Shown here: in pieces, positions 32,454 through 39,628 of the stretch
How positions within the stretch are numbered: position 1 is the stretch's first letter
Layout: every line of letters starts with the position of its first letter
Assembly (NCBI RefSeq): GCF_036013975.1
Contig: NZ_CP107904.1
Location: 1,798,001-1,862,000 of the forward strand
Origin: Kitasatospora sp. NBC_00458
GTDB taxonomy: Bacteria; Actinomycetota; Actinomycetes; Streptomycetales; Streptomycetaceae
Length of the DNA stretch: 64,000 bases
Direction: 5' to 3'
Made by a program: the position numbers and the translations under genes
Notes under the pieces: model-generated
The model's input: only the letters and a program-made list of their open reading frames with translations
Database searches by the model: none
What the model was told of the DNA's origin: nothing

Positions 32454-33197
32454 CGCCCCGTCCCCTCCCCCTGGTCGGCCACTGCGGCCCGGAGCGTCGG
32501 CCGACGGCGGTTCCGCCGGGGACTCCCCGGCGGAACCGTACCGTTCGAGTGCGCCCCTTCGGGGGCTCGGCCGCATTCCGGCAGGTAACGGCCACGGGGC
32601 ACCCCTCCGCACCGGCCCTTCCCCAGCCCTTCCGCCGGGCCTTCCCGGCCCTTCCCCGGCCCTTCCACCGGGCCCGAAACCGACCCGGTTCCGGGCTTTC
32701 CGCCGCCTCCGACACCGTCGGCCGGTCCGCCACCGGAGCCGCGGCCCCGCACTGCCCGAAGAGGCAGACCTACCGTTCGGTTGGGCAGCCGGCCGCACCG
32801 GCGACCGCCCGCGGCCGCATGGCGGCCAAGCCGAGTTCACACTCCCGTGGGCCGGGGGCGGAGCGCGCCCGACCGGCGCCGTCACCCGCCCCCACCAGGC
32901 GACAACCACCCCGACGGGCACCGCCCGTCCGGGACGGGCCGGATCCCCCGGTCCCGCGCCGATCGGACGCCGCCGGAGCCGAAACCCGAACCGGAAGGGC
33001 AATCGGCGACCACGGCCGACCTCTTGACGGTGGATCTTCACGGGGATTCACTTCTGGACGACGGGAAGCGGGGAACGGATTCCGCGCATTCCGTGGAACA
33101 CGCGGATTCCGCGCAACCCGTGGAATCCGCGCGCTCCGTATCCCGTCGCACACAATTCCGAGACAAGCCCTTTCCACCACCCATCGGAGGGATTTCC
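32454..33197. other. long non-coding stretch upstream of the peptide gene
   Basis: These 744 bp between the membrane protein and the short peptide gene contain CCTTCCCCGGCCC-type low complexity (32600-32680) and the repeats described at 33076. No gene was supported. The last 200 bp are less GC-rich and must hold the promoter of the peptide operon. Confidence 0.45.
33076..33129. repeat. 27-bp tandem repeat upstream of the RiPP precursor
   Basis: Two adjacent 27-bp units start at 33076 and 33103, each containing CGGATTCCGCGCA and CCGTGGAA. Within unit 2, GGATTCC (33104-33110) and GGAATCC (33122-33128) are also inverted. The block lies 69 bp before the precursor ATG and is a candidate operator. 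Confidence 0.65.
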
Positions 33198-33275
33198 ATG
33201 AAGCTCGTGCACTTCGTGAAGAAGGTCATGCCGGAGAAGAGCCTGAAGGCCTACGCGTGGTACCGCTGGGTCTAA
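33198..33275 (+). CDS. atropopeptide-type RiPP precursor, core AWYRWV
   Basis: A 25-residue peptide from ATG 33198 with a perfect GGAGGG site 6 nt upstream, ending in TAA, a rare stop at this GC content. The leader is basic (Lys at 2, 8, 9, 14 and 17) and contains PEKSLKAY. The last six residues are A-W-Y-R-W-V with no follower. Tryptorubin A, the founding atropopeptide, is made from AWYIWY by one P450, and from memory its precursor shares this kind of KSLKAY leader. The next gene is a P450. The product would be a compact hexapeptide with aromatic cross-links. Arg4 and Val6 differ from tryptorubin. Too short for routine gene callers. Confidence 0.88.
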   Translation: MKLVHFVKKVMPEKSLKAYAWYRWV

Positions 33276-33294
33276 CGGGGTAGCTCGACTGCCC

Positions 33295-33336
33295 GGTTCG
33301 CGTCCGGCGGGGACCGAACCCCGCCGGACACGAACC
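33295..33336. terminator. strong intercistronic hairpin (attenuator)
   Basis: GGTTCGCGTCCGGCGGGG (33295-33312), loop ACCGAA, then CCCCGCCGGACACGAACC (33319-33336): 17 of 18 pairs. It lies between the precursor and P450 genes. It probably stops or stabilises part of the transcripts so that precursor exceeds enzyme, as in many peptide operons. Confidence 0.8.
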
Positions 33337-33358
33337 GCTCACCCTTGGAGTGCCACCG

Positions 33359-34405
33359 ATGCCCACACCCAGCACGGGGAACAGCGCCCGGACCACCGTC
33401 TTCGCACCACGGATCGAGGAACTCCTCCGCAAGCACCGCGGGGCCGACCTCTTCCGCCTGGAACGCGACACCGTCGGGGTCGCCGGCGCCGAGCTGATGG
33501 ACGGCCTGCTGAGTGCCAGGCCGGCCAACGCCGAGGAGCGGCCCACCTTCAAGCCCGTCCAGCGGCGGCACGTCACCCGGACCGACGCGTCCGCCCTCAT
33601 GCAGGCCGTCTCGGCCGACGTCCGGGCCGCGCTGAAGAAGCCCCTGGACGCGGCGGACGACCTCACCGGGAAGTGGCCGCACGTCGCGCACGTCCACCTC
33701 CGCAACCTGGTATTCGGCCGCGAGAGTTTCCGCTTCCGGATCCTGGTCGACCGCCGGCTGGAACTCACGCCGAAACTGACCTGGATGGCCGTCGCGGCAG
33801 GTACGGCCATGCTCGGAAAACCCGGGACGGAAATTCCGCTGTCCAATCTGGCGGCCCGGGCACTGGAGGCGGAGGGCTACGACGACCGGCGCTACGCCAT
33901 GTACCTGTACCGGCGGGTCGCCGCGCCGATCTGCTTCACCGTGGCGGCACTCGTGACGAACGCGCTCTGGCTCGGTTCCCCGTTCGACGACGACGTGCCG
34001 AACCGCGACATCCTGTCGGAGGCGTTGCGGCTGCTTCCCCCCTCCTGGAACCTCCTCCGCGTGGCCTCCCCGGAATTCGGCGCCGTGGACGAACGGATCG
34101 GCGCACGGGACGACGTCCTGATGCTCCCGCTGCTGAGCCACCGTGACCCCCGCCTCTGGGACGCCCCGGACGAGTTCCGCCCCCGGCGGTGGGCCGACCT
34201 CGACCCCGAGACCCACCCCGGATACCTCCCGTTCGGCCATGCGAGCGAGCGGTGCTGGGGGCGGCACATGGTCATACCGCTGGCCGAGCGGCTCCTCGAC
34301 ATCGTCCGCCGCGACGGGCTCGTGGTGAGCCCCGACCAGACGGTCGGGAAGGTCGAACTCGACGGCCTGCTGGAGGTCGCCGGCGTCCGGATGGTCCGCC
34401 GCTGA
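33359..34405 (+). CDS. cytochrome P450, predicted atropopeptide cross-linking enzyme
   Basis: A protein of 348 residues from ATG 33359 (MPTPSTGNSART) with GGAG 8 nt upstream. The heme site is LPFGHASERCWGRHMV, with Cys299 as axial ligand. The K-helix ExxR is EALR at 221-224, and the meander block is SHRDPRLWDAPDEFRPRRW. It is about 50 residues shorter than usual bacterial P450s. The expected I-helix region (YRRVAAPICFTVAALVTNALW) lacks the common (A/G)GxxT motif, which suggests unusual oxygen activation and radical coupling instead of hydroxylation. Directly downstream of the AWYRWV precursor, it is expected to form the aryl/indole cross-links. A terminator follows at 34452. Confidence 0.9.
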   Translation: MPTPSTGNSARTTVFAPRIEELLRKHRGADLFRLERDTVGVAGAELMDGLLSARPANAEERPTFKPVQRRHVTRTDASALMQAVSADVRAALKKPLDAADDLTGKWPHVAHVHLRNLVFGRESFRFRILVDRRLELTPKLTWMAVAAGTAMLGKPGTEIPLSNLAARALEAEGYDDRRYAMYLYRRVAAPICFTVAALVTNALWLGSPFDDDVPNRDILSEALRLLPPSWNLLRVASPEFGAVDERIGARDDVLMLPLLSHRDPRLWDAPDEFRPRRWADLDPETHPGYLPFGHASERCWGRHMVIPLAERLLDIVRRDGLVVSPDQTVGKVELDGLLEVAGVRMVRR

Positions 34406-34451
34406 CCCACCCGGGCGGACGGGCCGGGCGGACGGCCGCAGGGCCGGCGAT

Positions 34452-34477
34452 GCCGGGCCCGGCGTCACGGGCCCGGC
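34452..34477. terminator. 10-bp hairpin closing the RiPP operon
   Basis: GCCGGGCCCG, a 6-nt loop, then CGGGCCCGGC, 47 nt after the P450 stop. Confidence 0.75.
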
Positions 34478-34550
34478 TCGCAGCCCTCCGCGGGCCGCCG
34501 GTCTCCGCCCGACGGGTTACCAACGTCCGCACACGCTCGTTCTCCGGTGT

Positions 34551-35021
34551 GTGAAGACCCGAGCCCGAGCCTCCGCCGCCGCCGCGGCCGTCCTGCTGTC
34601 CGCCGGCCTCACCGCCGCCGCCGCGACCGCGACCCCGACCGCCGCCGCGACCCCGGCCTCGACCGCCACCGAACCGGGCACCGAGGCCGCCGCCGAACCC
34701 GCCGCCGAAGCCGCCACCAGCCTCCGCCTGACCGTCACCCCCGGTGCGACCCCCGCCGGTACGTCCCGCGCCGCCGCGCTGGAGTGCCCGCCCGGCAGCG
34801 CCACCACCCACCCGGACCCGGTCACCGCGTGCCGTCTCGTCGACTCGGTCGACGGCGACCTCACCCGCCTCGACGTCGACCCCGGCGTCTGCACCGCCGA
34901 GTACGACCCGTACACCGTCACCGCCTCCGGCACCTACCGGGGCCGTCCGCTCTCCTTCCGGCACACCTACGGCAACCGCTGCTCCCTCGCCCGCACCACC
35001 GGGGCCGTCTTCGCCTTCTGA
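34551..35021 (+). CDS. subtilisin inhibitor-like (SSI) protein, secreted
   Basis: A protein of 156 residues from GTG 34551. The signal peptide KTRARASAAAAAVLLSAGLTAAAATATP is followed by a Thr/Ala/Glu-rich spacer (about 30-55) and the SSI domain. That domain has LECPPGSATTHPDPVTACRLVDSVDGDLTRL, then GVCTAEYDPYTVTASGTYRGR and the end NRCSLARTTGAVFAF. Four Cys allow the two SSI disulfides. By alignment with the CPMVYDP loop of SSI, the P1 residue is Ala, so the target protease probably prefers small residues. It is separated from the P450 by a terminator and is not regarded as part of the peptide cluster. Confidence 0.92.
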   Translation: MKTRARASAAAAAVLLSAGLTAAAATATPTAAATPASTATEPGTEAAAEPAAEAATSLRLTVTPGATPAGTSRAAALECPPGSATTHPDPVTACRLVDSVDGDLTRLDVDPGVCTAEYDPYTVTASGTYRGRPLSFRHTYGNRCSLARTTGAVFAF

Positions 35022-35070
35022 CCGGAGACGGACGAACCACGCAGTCCGAGCAGTTCGAGCGGCACCCCCT

Positions 35071-35114
35071 CGGCGGCCCGGGGCCGCGCCCCCACGGGCG
35101 GCCCCGGGCCGCCG
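35071..35114. terminator. perfect 17-bp terminator
   Basis: CGGCGGCCCGGGGCCGC, a 10-nt loop and its exact complement, 49 nt after the SSI stop. Confidence 0.9.
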
Positions 35115-35238
35115 CCGTTCCCCCCTCCGCCCGCCGTTTCCCCTCCCCCGCCCCGCCCTTCCGCGTGAACCGCGCCGCCCACCCGCCCACTCATCCACCC
35201 ACCTGCGGATCCTTGCTTCACCTGCTATCTTGCTTTGC

Positions 35239-35616
35239 ATGGTACCTGGTATGACAGACCCGGAAGGAAGCGGCGCAGCGGACGGCTCGGTGGCCACCCA
35301 GCTGCGCAAGGGGGTGCTGGAGTACTGCGTCCTGGCCCTGCTCAGGGACGGCCCGCGCTACGGCGTCGAGCTGCTCCAGGAGCTCGGCCGGTTCCCGATG
35401 CTGGCGACCAGCCAGGGCACGATCTACCCCCTGCTGTCCCGACTGCGCCGCACCGGGCTGGCCGACACCTTCCTGCGCGACTCGGCCACCGGCCCGTCGC
35501 GCCGCTACTACACCCTCACACCCGCCGGCCGGAGCGCACTGGAGGAGTTCGCCACCCTGTGGCCCGACTTCCGCTCGGCCGTCGACCACGTCCTCGCACC
35601 GGGAGAGCAGTCATGA
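35239..35616 (+). CDS. PadR family regulator
   Basis: A protein of 125 residues. VATQLRKGVLEYCVLALLRDGPRYGVELLQELGRF, then SQGTIYPLLSRLRRTGLADTFLRD and GPSRRYYTLTPAGRSALEEF are canonical PadR blocks. A TATCTT -10 box (35226-35231) ends 7 nt before ATG 35239 and there is no ribosome site, which suggests a leaderless mRNA; ATG 35251 is the alternative start. The stop overlaps the next gene (ATGA), the usual PadR plus DUF1700 pair. It probably represses its own operon. Confidence 0.94.
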   Translation: MVPGMTDPEGSGAADGSVATQLRKGVLEYCVLALLRDGPRYGVELLQELGRFPMLATSQGTIYPLLSRLRRTGLADTFLRDSATGPSRRYYTLTPAGRSALEEFATLWPDFRSAVDHVLAPGEQS

Positions 35617-36239
35617 ACAACCCCATGGACGACCCGATGGAGCACCCGCTGGTCCGCGCCTACCTCGACACGGTCACCCGCCGCACCGCCGCGCTGCCCG
35701 GCGAGCGCCGCCGCGAACTCCTGGCCGACCTGCGCGAGCACGTCGAGGTCGCGCTCGCCGAGCACGGATCCGCCGACGAGAACGCGCTGCGGGAGGTCCT
35801 CGACCGGCTCGGCCGACCGGAGGAGGTGGCCGGTGCCGCGCTCGCCGAGGAGGGCCGGGCGCGCCCCGAACCGGAGAACGCCGGGCGCACCGCCCTCACG
35901 CTCTCCCTCGCGCTCGCGCCCCTGCCCCTGCTGGTCGTCCCGGCCGTCGGACCCGTCCTCGCGGTCGCCGCCGCCGTCGCCGCCCTGGTCAGGATCCGGA
36001 AGTCCCCGCAGTGGGAGCGGCGGGAGAAGAAGCAGGCGATCCTGCTGCTGCTCTCGCCGGTCCTGGTCACGCCCCTGATCGCCGTGCTCCTCTCGATCGC
36101 CTCGGGCGGCCTGGACCCGCTCACCCTCCTCGCCGCCTGCCTGGCCGGCGTCCTCCTGCCCGTGCTGGCGGTGCTCCGGCTCGCCCGCTCCGCCTCCCGC
36201 CTCCGCGCCGACGCCGGCGGCGTCACCGTCACCGCCTGA
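35613..36239 (+). CDS. DUF1700/HAAS-type membrane protein
   Basis: A protein of 208 residues coupled to the PadR gene by an ATGA overlap. The N-terminal 75 residues form the HAAS-like helical domain: LVRAYLDTVTRRTAALPGERRRELLADLREHVEVAL, then LREVLDRLGRPEEVA. Hydrophobic segments LTLSLALAPLPLLVVPAVGPVLAVAAAVAALV, AILLLLSPVLVTPLIAVLL and LLAACLAGVLLPVLAVL form about four membrane helices. Such PadR-linked proteins are thought to be membrane stress or transport modulators. Confidence 0.9.
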   Translation: MNNPMDDPMEHPLVRAYLDTVTRRTAALPGERRRELLADLREHVEVALAEHGSADENALREVLDRLGRPEEVAGAALAEEGRARPEPENAGRTALTLSLALAPLPLLVVPAVGPVLAVAAAVAALVRIRKSPQWERREKKQAILLLLSPVLVTPLIAVLLSIASGGLDPLTLLAACLAGVLLPVLAVLRLARSASRLRADAGGVTVTA

Positions 36240-36322
36240 CCCTGCCCGGTCGGCCCGCCCTGCCACGCCGTCCCCTCGTGCCCGCTCGGACACGACGGCC
36301 CCTGTCGGACCCGCCTGCCGGC

Positions 36323-36610
36323 ATGGCGCCCGTGGACGGACCGGTGGAGCGGGTGGACGCGGACGACCAGGTCATCGGAGTGGTGGACCGCGGCGAGGCC
36401 ACCCGGCACGGCTGGCTGCACCGCGTCGCCAGCACCGGCTGCCGGGGCGCGGAGGGCCGGGTCCTCGTCCACCGGAGCCGCACCGGACGCGCCGAACCTG
36501 CCGCCAGCGTCGACCGGATCGATCCGGGCGCCGAGGCCGCCGAGACCATCGCGGGCGCCGGGGCCGCCGGGGCCGAGCGAGGGGGCCGGGGGGACCGGCC
36601 GGCCACCTGA
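36323..36610 (+). pseudogene. truncated Nudix (IDI-like) hydrolase remnant
   Basis: The frame opens with VERVDADDQVIGVVDRGEATRHGWLHRVASTG and continues EGRVLVHRSRTGR. This is the start of Nudix hydrolases of the isopentenyl-diphosphate isomerase-like group. The frame then degenerates into Ala/Gly-rich sequence and never reaches a Nudix box (GxxxxxExxxxxREuxEE). It is a broken gene. Confidence 0.6.
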
Positions 36611-36764
36611 CCGACCGCCACCGGGTGCCCCGGACCCGCCCGGTGGCGACGGTGATCACCGCCTGTGGAATGCTCGTCCCCGCCGCCGCAACGGAGGCAC
36701 GACATCGGGGACGACGCGTCGCGGACAGCACGTCACGGACGGCGCACCGGGGACAGGGGGAACC

Positions 36765-37133
36765 ATGGCGGTGGCGGAACTGCTGCAGGACCACGACGAG
36801 CGGGCCTGGCGGAACGCCCACCGGTTCCAGCGCTGGGGCGTGAACCTCCTCGGCGTCCTGACCGTCGTCGGGTGGATCTGGGCCATCGGCCTCGCCTTCC
36901 TGCCCGCCTCCGCCGGCAGCAGCGGCTCGTCCGACTGCGGATCACCGGCACTCGTCGACGACTCCTCCCGCACCTACGCCCGCGACCGCTGCGCCCGCGT
37001 CGTCGACGGACGGATCCGCAGCGCGGTCGGCCTCACGGTCCTGACGGTCCCGCTCTCCGCCGCCTGGATCTGGGGCGCGGTCACGCTCCGCCTCCAGCGC
37101 ATCGAGGACACGGCCGCCCCAGACCACCGGTAG
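36765..37133 (+). CDS. hypothetical two-helix membrane protein
   Basis: A protein of 122 residues from ATG 36765, with a GGGGGAA site. Two membrane helices, LGVLTVVGWIWAIGLAFLPA and AVGLTVLTVPLSAAWIWGAVTL, flank an exported loop with two Cys (SSDCGSPALVDDSSRTYARDRCARV) that may form a disulfide. The N-terminus (VAELLQDHDERAWRNAHRFQRW) is cytoplasmic. The family is unknown. It stands alone between a Nudix remnant and the repeat-rich region. Confidence 0.75.
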   Translation: MAVAELLQDHDERAWRNAHRFQRWGVNLLGVLTVVGWIWAIGLAFLPASAGSSGSSDCGSPALVDDSSRTYARDRCARVVDGRIRSAVGLTVLTVPLSAAWIWGAVTLRLQRIEDTAAPDHR

Positions 37134-37297
37134 CACCGGGCGGGACCGGCAGCACGGGCAACACCGGCAGCACCGGCACCGGGCGGGACGTCGCCCCCTG
37201 CCCGACCGAGCGCCCCACACCGGCCGACTCCACCGCCGAACTCACAGACCGCACCGTCGCAGCCGCCCCGGGCCCCGGGCCTCCGGGCCTCCGCAGA

Positions 37298-37309
37298 ACT
37301 TTGCAAAGT
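37298..37309. repeat. palindrome ACTTTGCAAAGT, site 1
   Basis: A perfect 12-bp palindrome, followed after 8 bp by CCGGCACC, a context shared with the second site and, loosely, with the third. Confidence 0.8.
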
Positions 37310-37414
37310 CCCTTCCCGGCACCCCGGCACCCCGGCACCCGCCCCGCCGGTCGCCCGAACACCCTGCGGCCTCGCCGTTCACCTCACGGACCGCGGCGCC
37401 GTGCGGCCTGGCAC

Positions 37415-37432
37415 AACACTTTGCAAAGTGTT
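37415..37432. repeat. palindrome AACACTTTGCAAAGTGTT, site 2
   Basis: A perfect 18-bp palindrome, the longest of the three ACTTTGCAAAGT sites, with TGGCACAAC before it and CCCGGCACC after it. Confidence 0.85.
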
Positions 37433-37779
37433 CGCCCGGCACCACGGAGCGCGCCCGCCCGCCCACCACCCCGCCCGCCCGCCGGTGGGCGGGCGGGCGG
37501 CCGAACGGGCGGCGGAGGTGCGAACGTGCAGGCGAGCGACGGAACAGGCGGCAGGCGGGCGGGCGGACGGGCAGCAGGCCGGCGAGCCGGACAGCGGGCG
37601 GGCGAACGGCCGGACAGGCAGCAAGCCGGCGAGCCGGGCAGCAGGTGGGCGAGCCAGCCGAACGGGCAGCAGGCCGGCGAGCCGGACGGCGGGCCGACAA
37701 ACGGCTCGCCGACGAACGGCTCGTGGGCCGCCCAACCTTCCGCCCCCGACCTCCCCACCTCCCTGTGGCCGGGCACAGG

Positions 37780-37791
37780 ACTTTGCAAAGT
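37780..37791. repeat. palindrome ACTTTGCAAAGT, site 3
   Basis: A perfect 12-bp palindrome 82 bp before the dehydratase GTG. It is the closest site to a gene and is the likely operator or promoter-proximal element. Confidence 0.8.
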
Positions 37792-37873
37792 ATTTCGCCG
37801 GCGCCGCCACCACCTGCGAGGCTGGACCCGATCCCGTCACCATCGGCCGACCGTTTCCCGCAGGAGCTGCGAC

Positions 37874-38851
37874 GTGCACGACCTCTCGTACGACGACATC
37901 AAGTCCGCCGCCGACCGGATCGCGGGGCACGTGCGCCCGGTCGCGGTCGCCCCGGGGCCGGGCGGGGTGTGGCTGGCACTGGAGCACCTCCAGCACACCG
38001 GCTCCTTCAAGGCCCGGGGCGCGCAGAACTTCCTCCAGGCCCACCGCGAGGCCGGCACCCTCCCGGAGGCGGGGGTCACCATCGCCTCCGGCGGCAACGC
38101 CGGACTCGCCTGCGCCTGGGCGGCCCGGCAGCAGGGCGTCCGGGCCACCGTCTTCCTGCCCGCCAACGCGCCGCGCGTGAAGGTGGCCCGGCTCCGCTCG
38201 TACGAGGCGGACGTCCGGCTCGTCGGCTCGGAGTACGCCGAGGCCCTGGCCGCCTGCGAGGAGTTCGCCGCCGCCTCGGGTGCGCTCGCCAGCCACGCGT
38301 ACGACCACCCGCTGATCGCGGCCGGGGCGGGCACACTGCTGGAGGAGATCACCCAGCGGATCCCGGACCTCGACACGGTGGTGGTCGCGGTCGGCGGCGG
38401 CGGACTGTTCGCCGGTGTGGCGACGGCCGCCGGGCACCACGGCGTGCGGACCGTGGCGGTCGAGCCGGAGAACTGCCGCGCGCTGGACGCCGCCATCGCG
38501 GCCGGACGACCGGTGGACGTCACCGTCGACTCGGTCGCCTCCGACTCCCTCGGCGCCCGCCGCGCCACCGCCCTCGCCGTGCAGGCCGCCCGCCGGGGCG
38601 AGGTCCGTTCCGTGCTGGTGCCGGAGGACGGCATCGTCCGGGCCCGCCGGGCCCTGTGGGACGACCACCGCCTCGCGGTCGAGCACGCCGCCGCGACGGC
38701 CCTCGCCGCACTGCCCGCCGCACTGCCCGGCGACCCGGACCCGGAGGGCCCCGGCGGCACGGGCTACCGGCCCGAGGCCGACGAGAAGGTCTGCGTCATC
38801 CTCTGCGGCGCCAACACCGACCTCCGCACCCTCACGGACGACGGGCAGTAG
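37874..38851 (+). CDS. PLP-dependent threonine/serine dehydratase-like enzyme
   Basis: A protein of 325 residues from GTG 37874, with AGGAG 7 nt upstream. It is a fold-type II PLP enzyme: the Schiff-base Lys is in TGSFKARGAQN, the phosphate loop is SGGNAGLACAWAA, and the Gly loop is VAVGGGGLFAGVA. The end reads EKVCVILCGANTD. There is no C-terminal ACT regulatory domain, so it is a catabolic-type threonine/serine dehydratase or racemase-like enzyme producing 2-oxo acids. A compound hairpin follows the gene. Confidence 0.93.
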   Translation: MHDLSYDDIKSAADRIAGHVRPVAVAPGPGGVWLALEHLQHTGSFKARGAQNFLQAHREAGTLPEAGVTIASGGNAGLACAWAARQQGVRATVFLPANAPRVKVARLRSYEADVRLVGSEYAEALAACEEFAAASGALASHAYDHPLIAAGAGTLLEEITQRIPDLDTVVVAVGGGGLFAGVATAAGHHGVRTVAVEPENCRALDAAIAAGRPVDVTVDSVASDSLGARRATALAVQAARRGEVRSVLVPEDGIVRARRALWDDHRLAVEHAAATALAALPAALPGDPDPEGPGGTGYRPEADEKVCVILCGANTDLRTLTDDGQ

Positions 38852-38898
38852 GACGGCCGCGAGGCCGTCGACGACCAGCCCGACCGGAGGAGTCCGAC

Positions 38899-38960
38899 TC
38901 CGTCCGGCCGATCACGCGCGGAAGCGGTTGAGAACCGCAGGGGACGATCGGCCGGACGGA
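38899..38960. terminator. compound stem-loop terminator
   Basis: TCCGTCCGGCCGATC (38899-38913) pairs exactly with GATCGGCCGGACGGA (38946-38960). The loop contains an inner GCGGTT/AACCGC hairpin (38924-38938). Confidence 0.8.
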
Positions 38961-39083
38961 CCCGCGGTCGGCCACCAGGCCGACCGCCCGATGCACCGTC
39001 AGCGTGCGACCGGCGTGCCGACCGGGTCCGCCCCGAACACACTCCCGGCGGCCAGGAGTTGCCGCTGCAGCCGAGCCTGACGC

Positions 39084-39416
39084 TCAGCCTCCGGCCCTGC
39101 GGTGATCGGCTTCGTCGGGCTGCGGTCCGGGGAGGTGGTGGATGCGGCCGACCCAGGAGTCGGGCGCCCCGGCCTCCTCCCATGCGACGTCGAGGACGGC
39201 TCCGTGGAACCCGTGCCCCAGTTCCCTCACCATCCCGGTGGCACGCGCCTTGGCCAGCTCGGCGTCGGCCTCCGCGGGGAGGTCGGGCAGGTGCCCGCAG
39301 ACGAATCCGCCGTCGGAGGTGACGAGGCTGTGGCGCCAGCCGCGCGGGGTCGCCACCAGGACGATGTCCTTCGGCAGGCCGAACGGAGCCCGCTTCCGTC
39401 GCCGGCTGCTCTTCAT
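39084..39416 (-). CDS. hypothetical protein
   Basis: A protein of 110 residues from ATG 39416 (MKSSRRRKRAPFGLPKDIVLVATPRG). A basic N-terminus is followed by WRHSLVTSDGGFVCGHLPDLPAEADAELAKARATGMVRELGHGFHGAVLDVAWE, which looks like a small alpha/beta fold with conserved Trp and Gly. The family was not recognised. It is divergent from the Shedu-like nuclease gene, with about 210 bp of shared promoter region. No signal peptide is seen. Confidence 0.65.
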   Translation of the reverse strand: MKSSRRRKRAPFGLPKDIVLVATPRGWRHSLVTSDGGFVCGHLPDLPAEADAELAKARATGMVRELGHGFHGAVLDVAWEEAGAPDSWVGRIHHLPGPQPDEADHRRAGG

Positions 39417-39628
39417 ACGACCATTCAATCGGACCGGTCGAGCCACACCGAGGCCGGGCGGGCCCTCACCCCTGAACGGGTCGGACGCGCGCCCCACCGG
39501 AGGCCAGTGCTCCGCCCGCCTCGTTGCGCGCGGCCGGCCACTGGTTCTTCGAGCGAACCGCCAGCCAGGACGCTGTCACAGGCGATCGATAGCGTCGTCC
39601 CCGAGCATTGCTGCGCGAAGGGGGATCG

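Larger units (their letters stand above)
37134..37873. other. 740-bp repeat-rich non-coding region
   Basis: This stretch before the dehydratase gene carries three ACTTTGCAAAGT palindromes (listed separately) and, at 37530-37700, imperfect tandem copies of GGGCAGCAGGCCGGCGAGCC. Frames through it encode only Gly/Arg-rich low complexity. No gene was supported. Confidence 0.6.

Noticed and set aside
34551..35021. The SSI-type inhibitor as part of the RiPP cluster (protease control)
   Set aside because: A terminator separates it from the P450, SSI genes are common free-standing genes in streptomycetes, and no protease is adjacent.
37530..37700. GC-rich tandem words as a possible CRISPR-like array
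   Set aside because: The units are imperfect, have no unique spacers of constant length, and no cas gene is present.
36665..37873. An N-terminal extension of the dehydratase by about 400 codons
   Set aside because: The extension is Gly/Arg/Pro low complexity. GTG 37874 has an AGGAG site and gives the normal length for the enzyme family.
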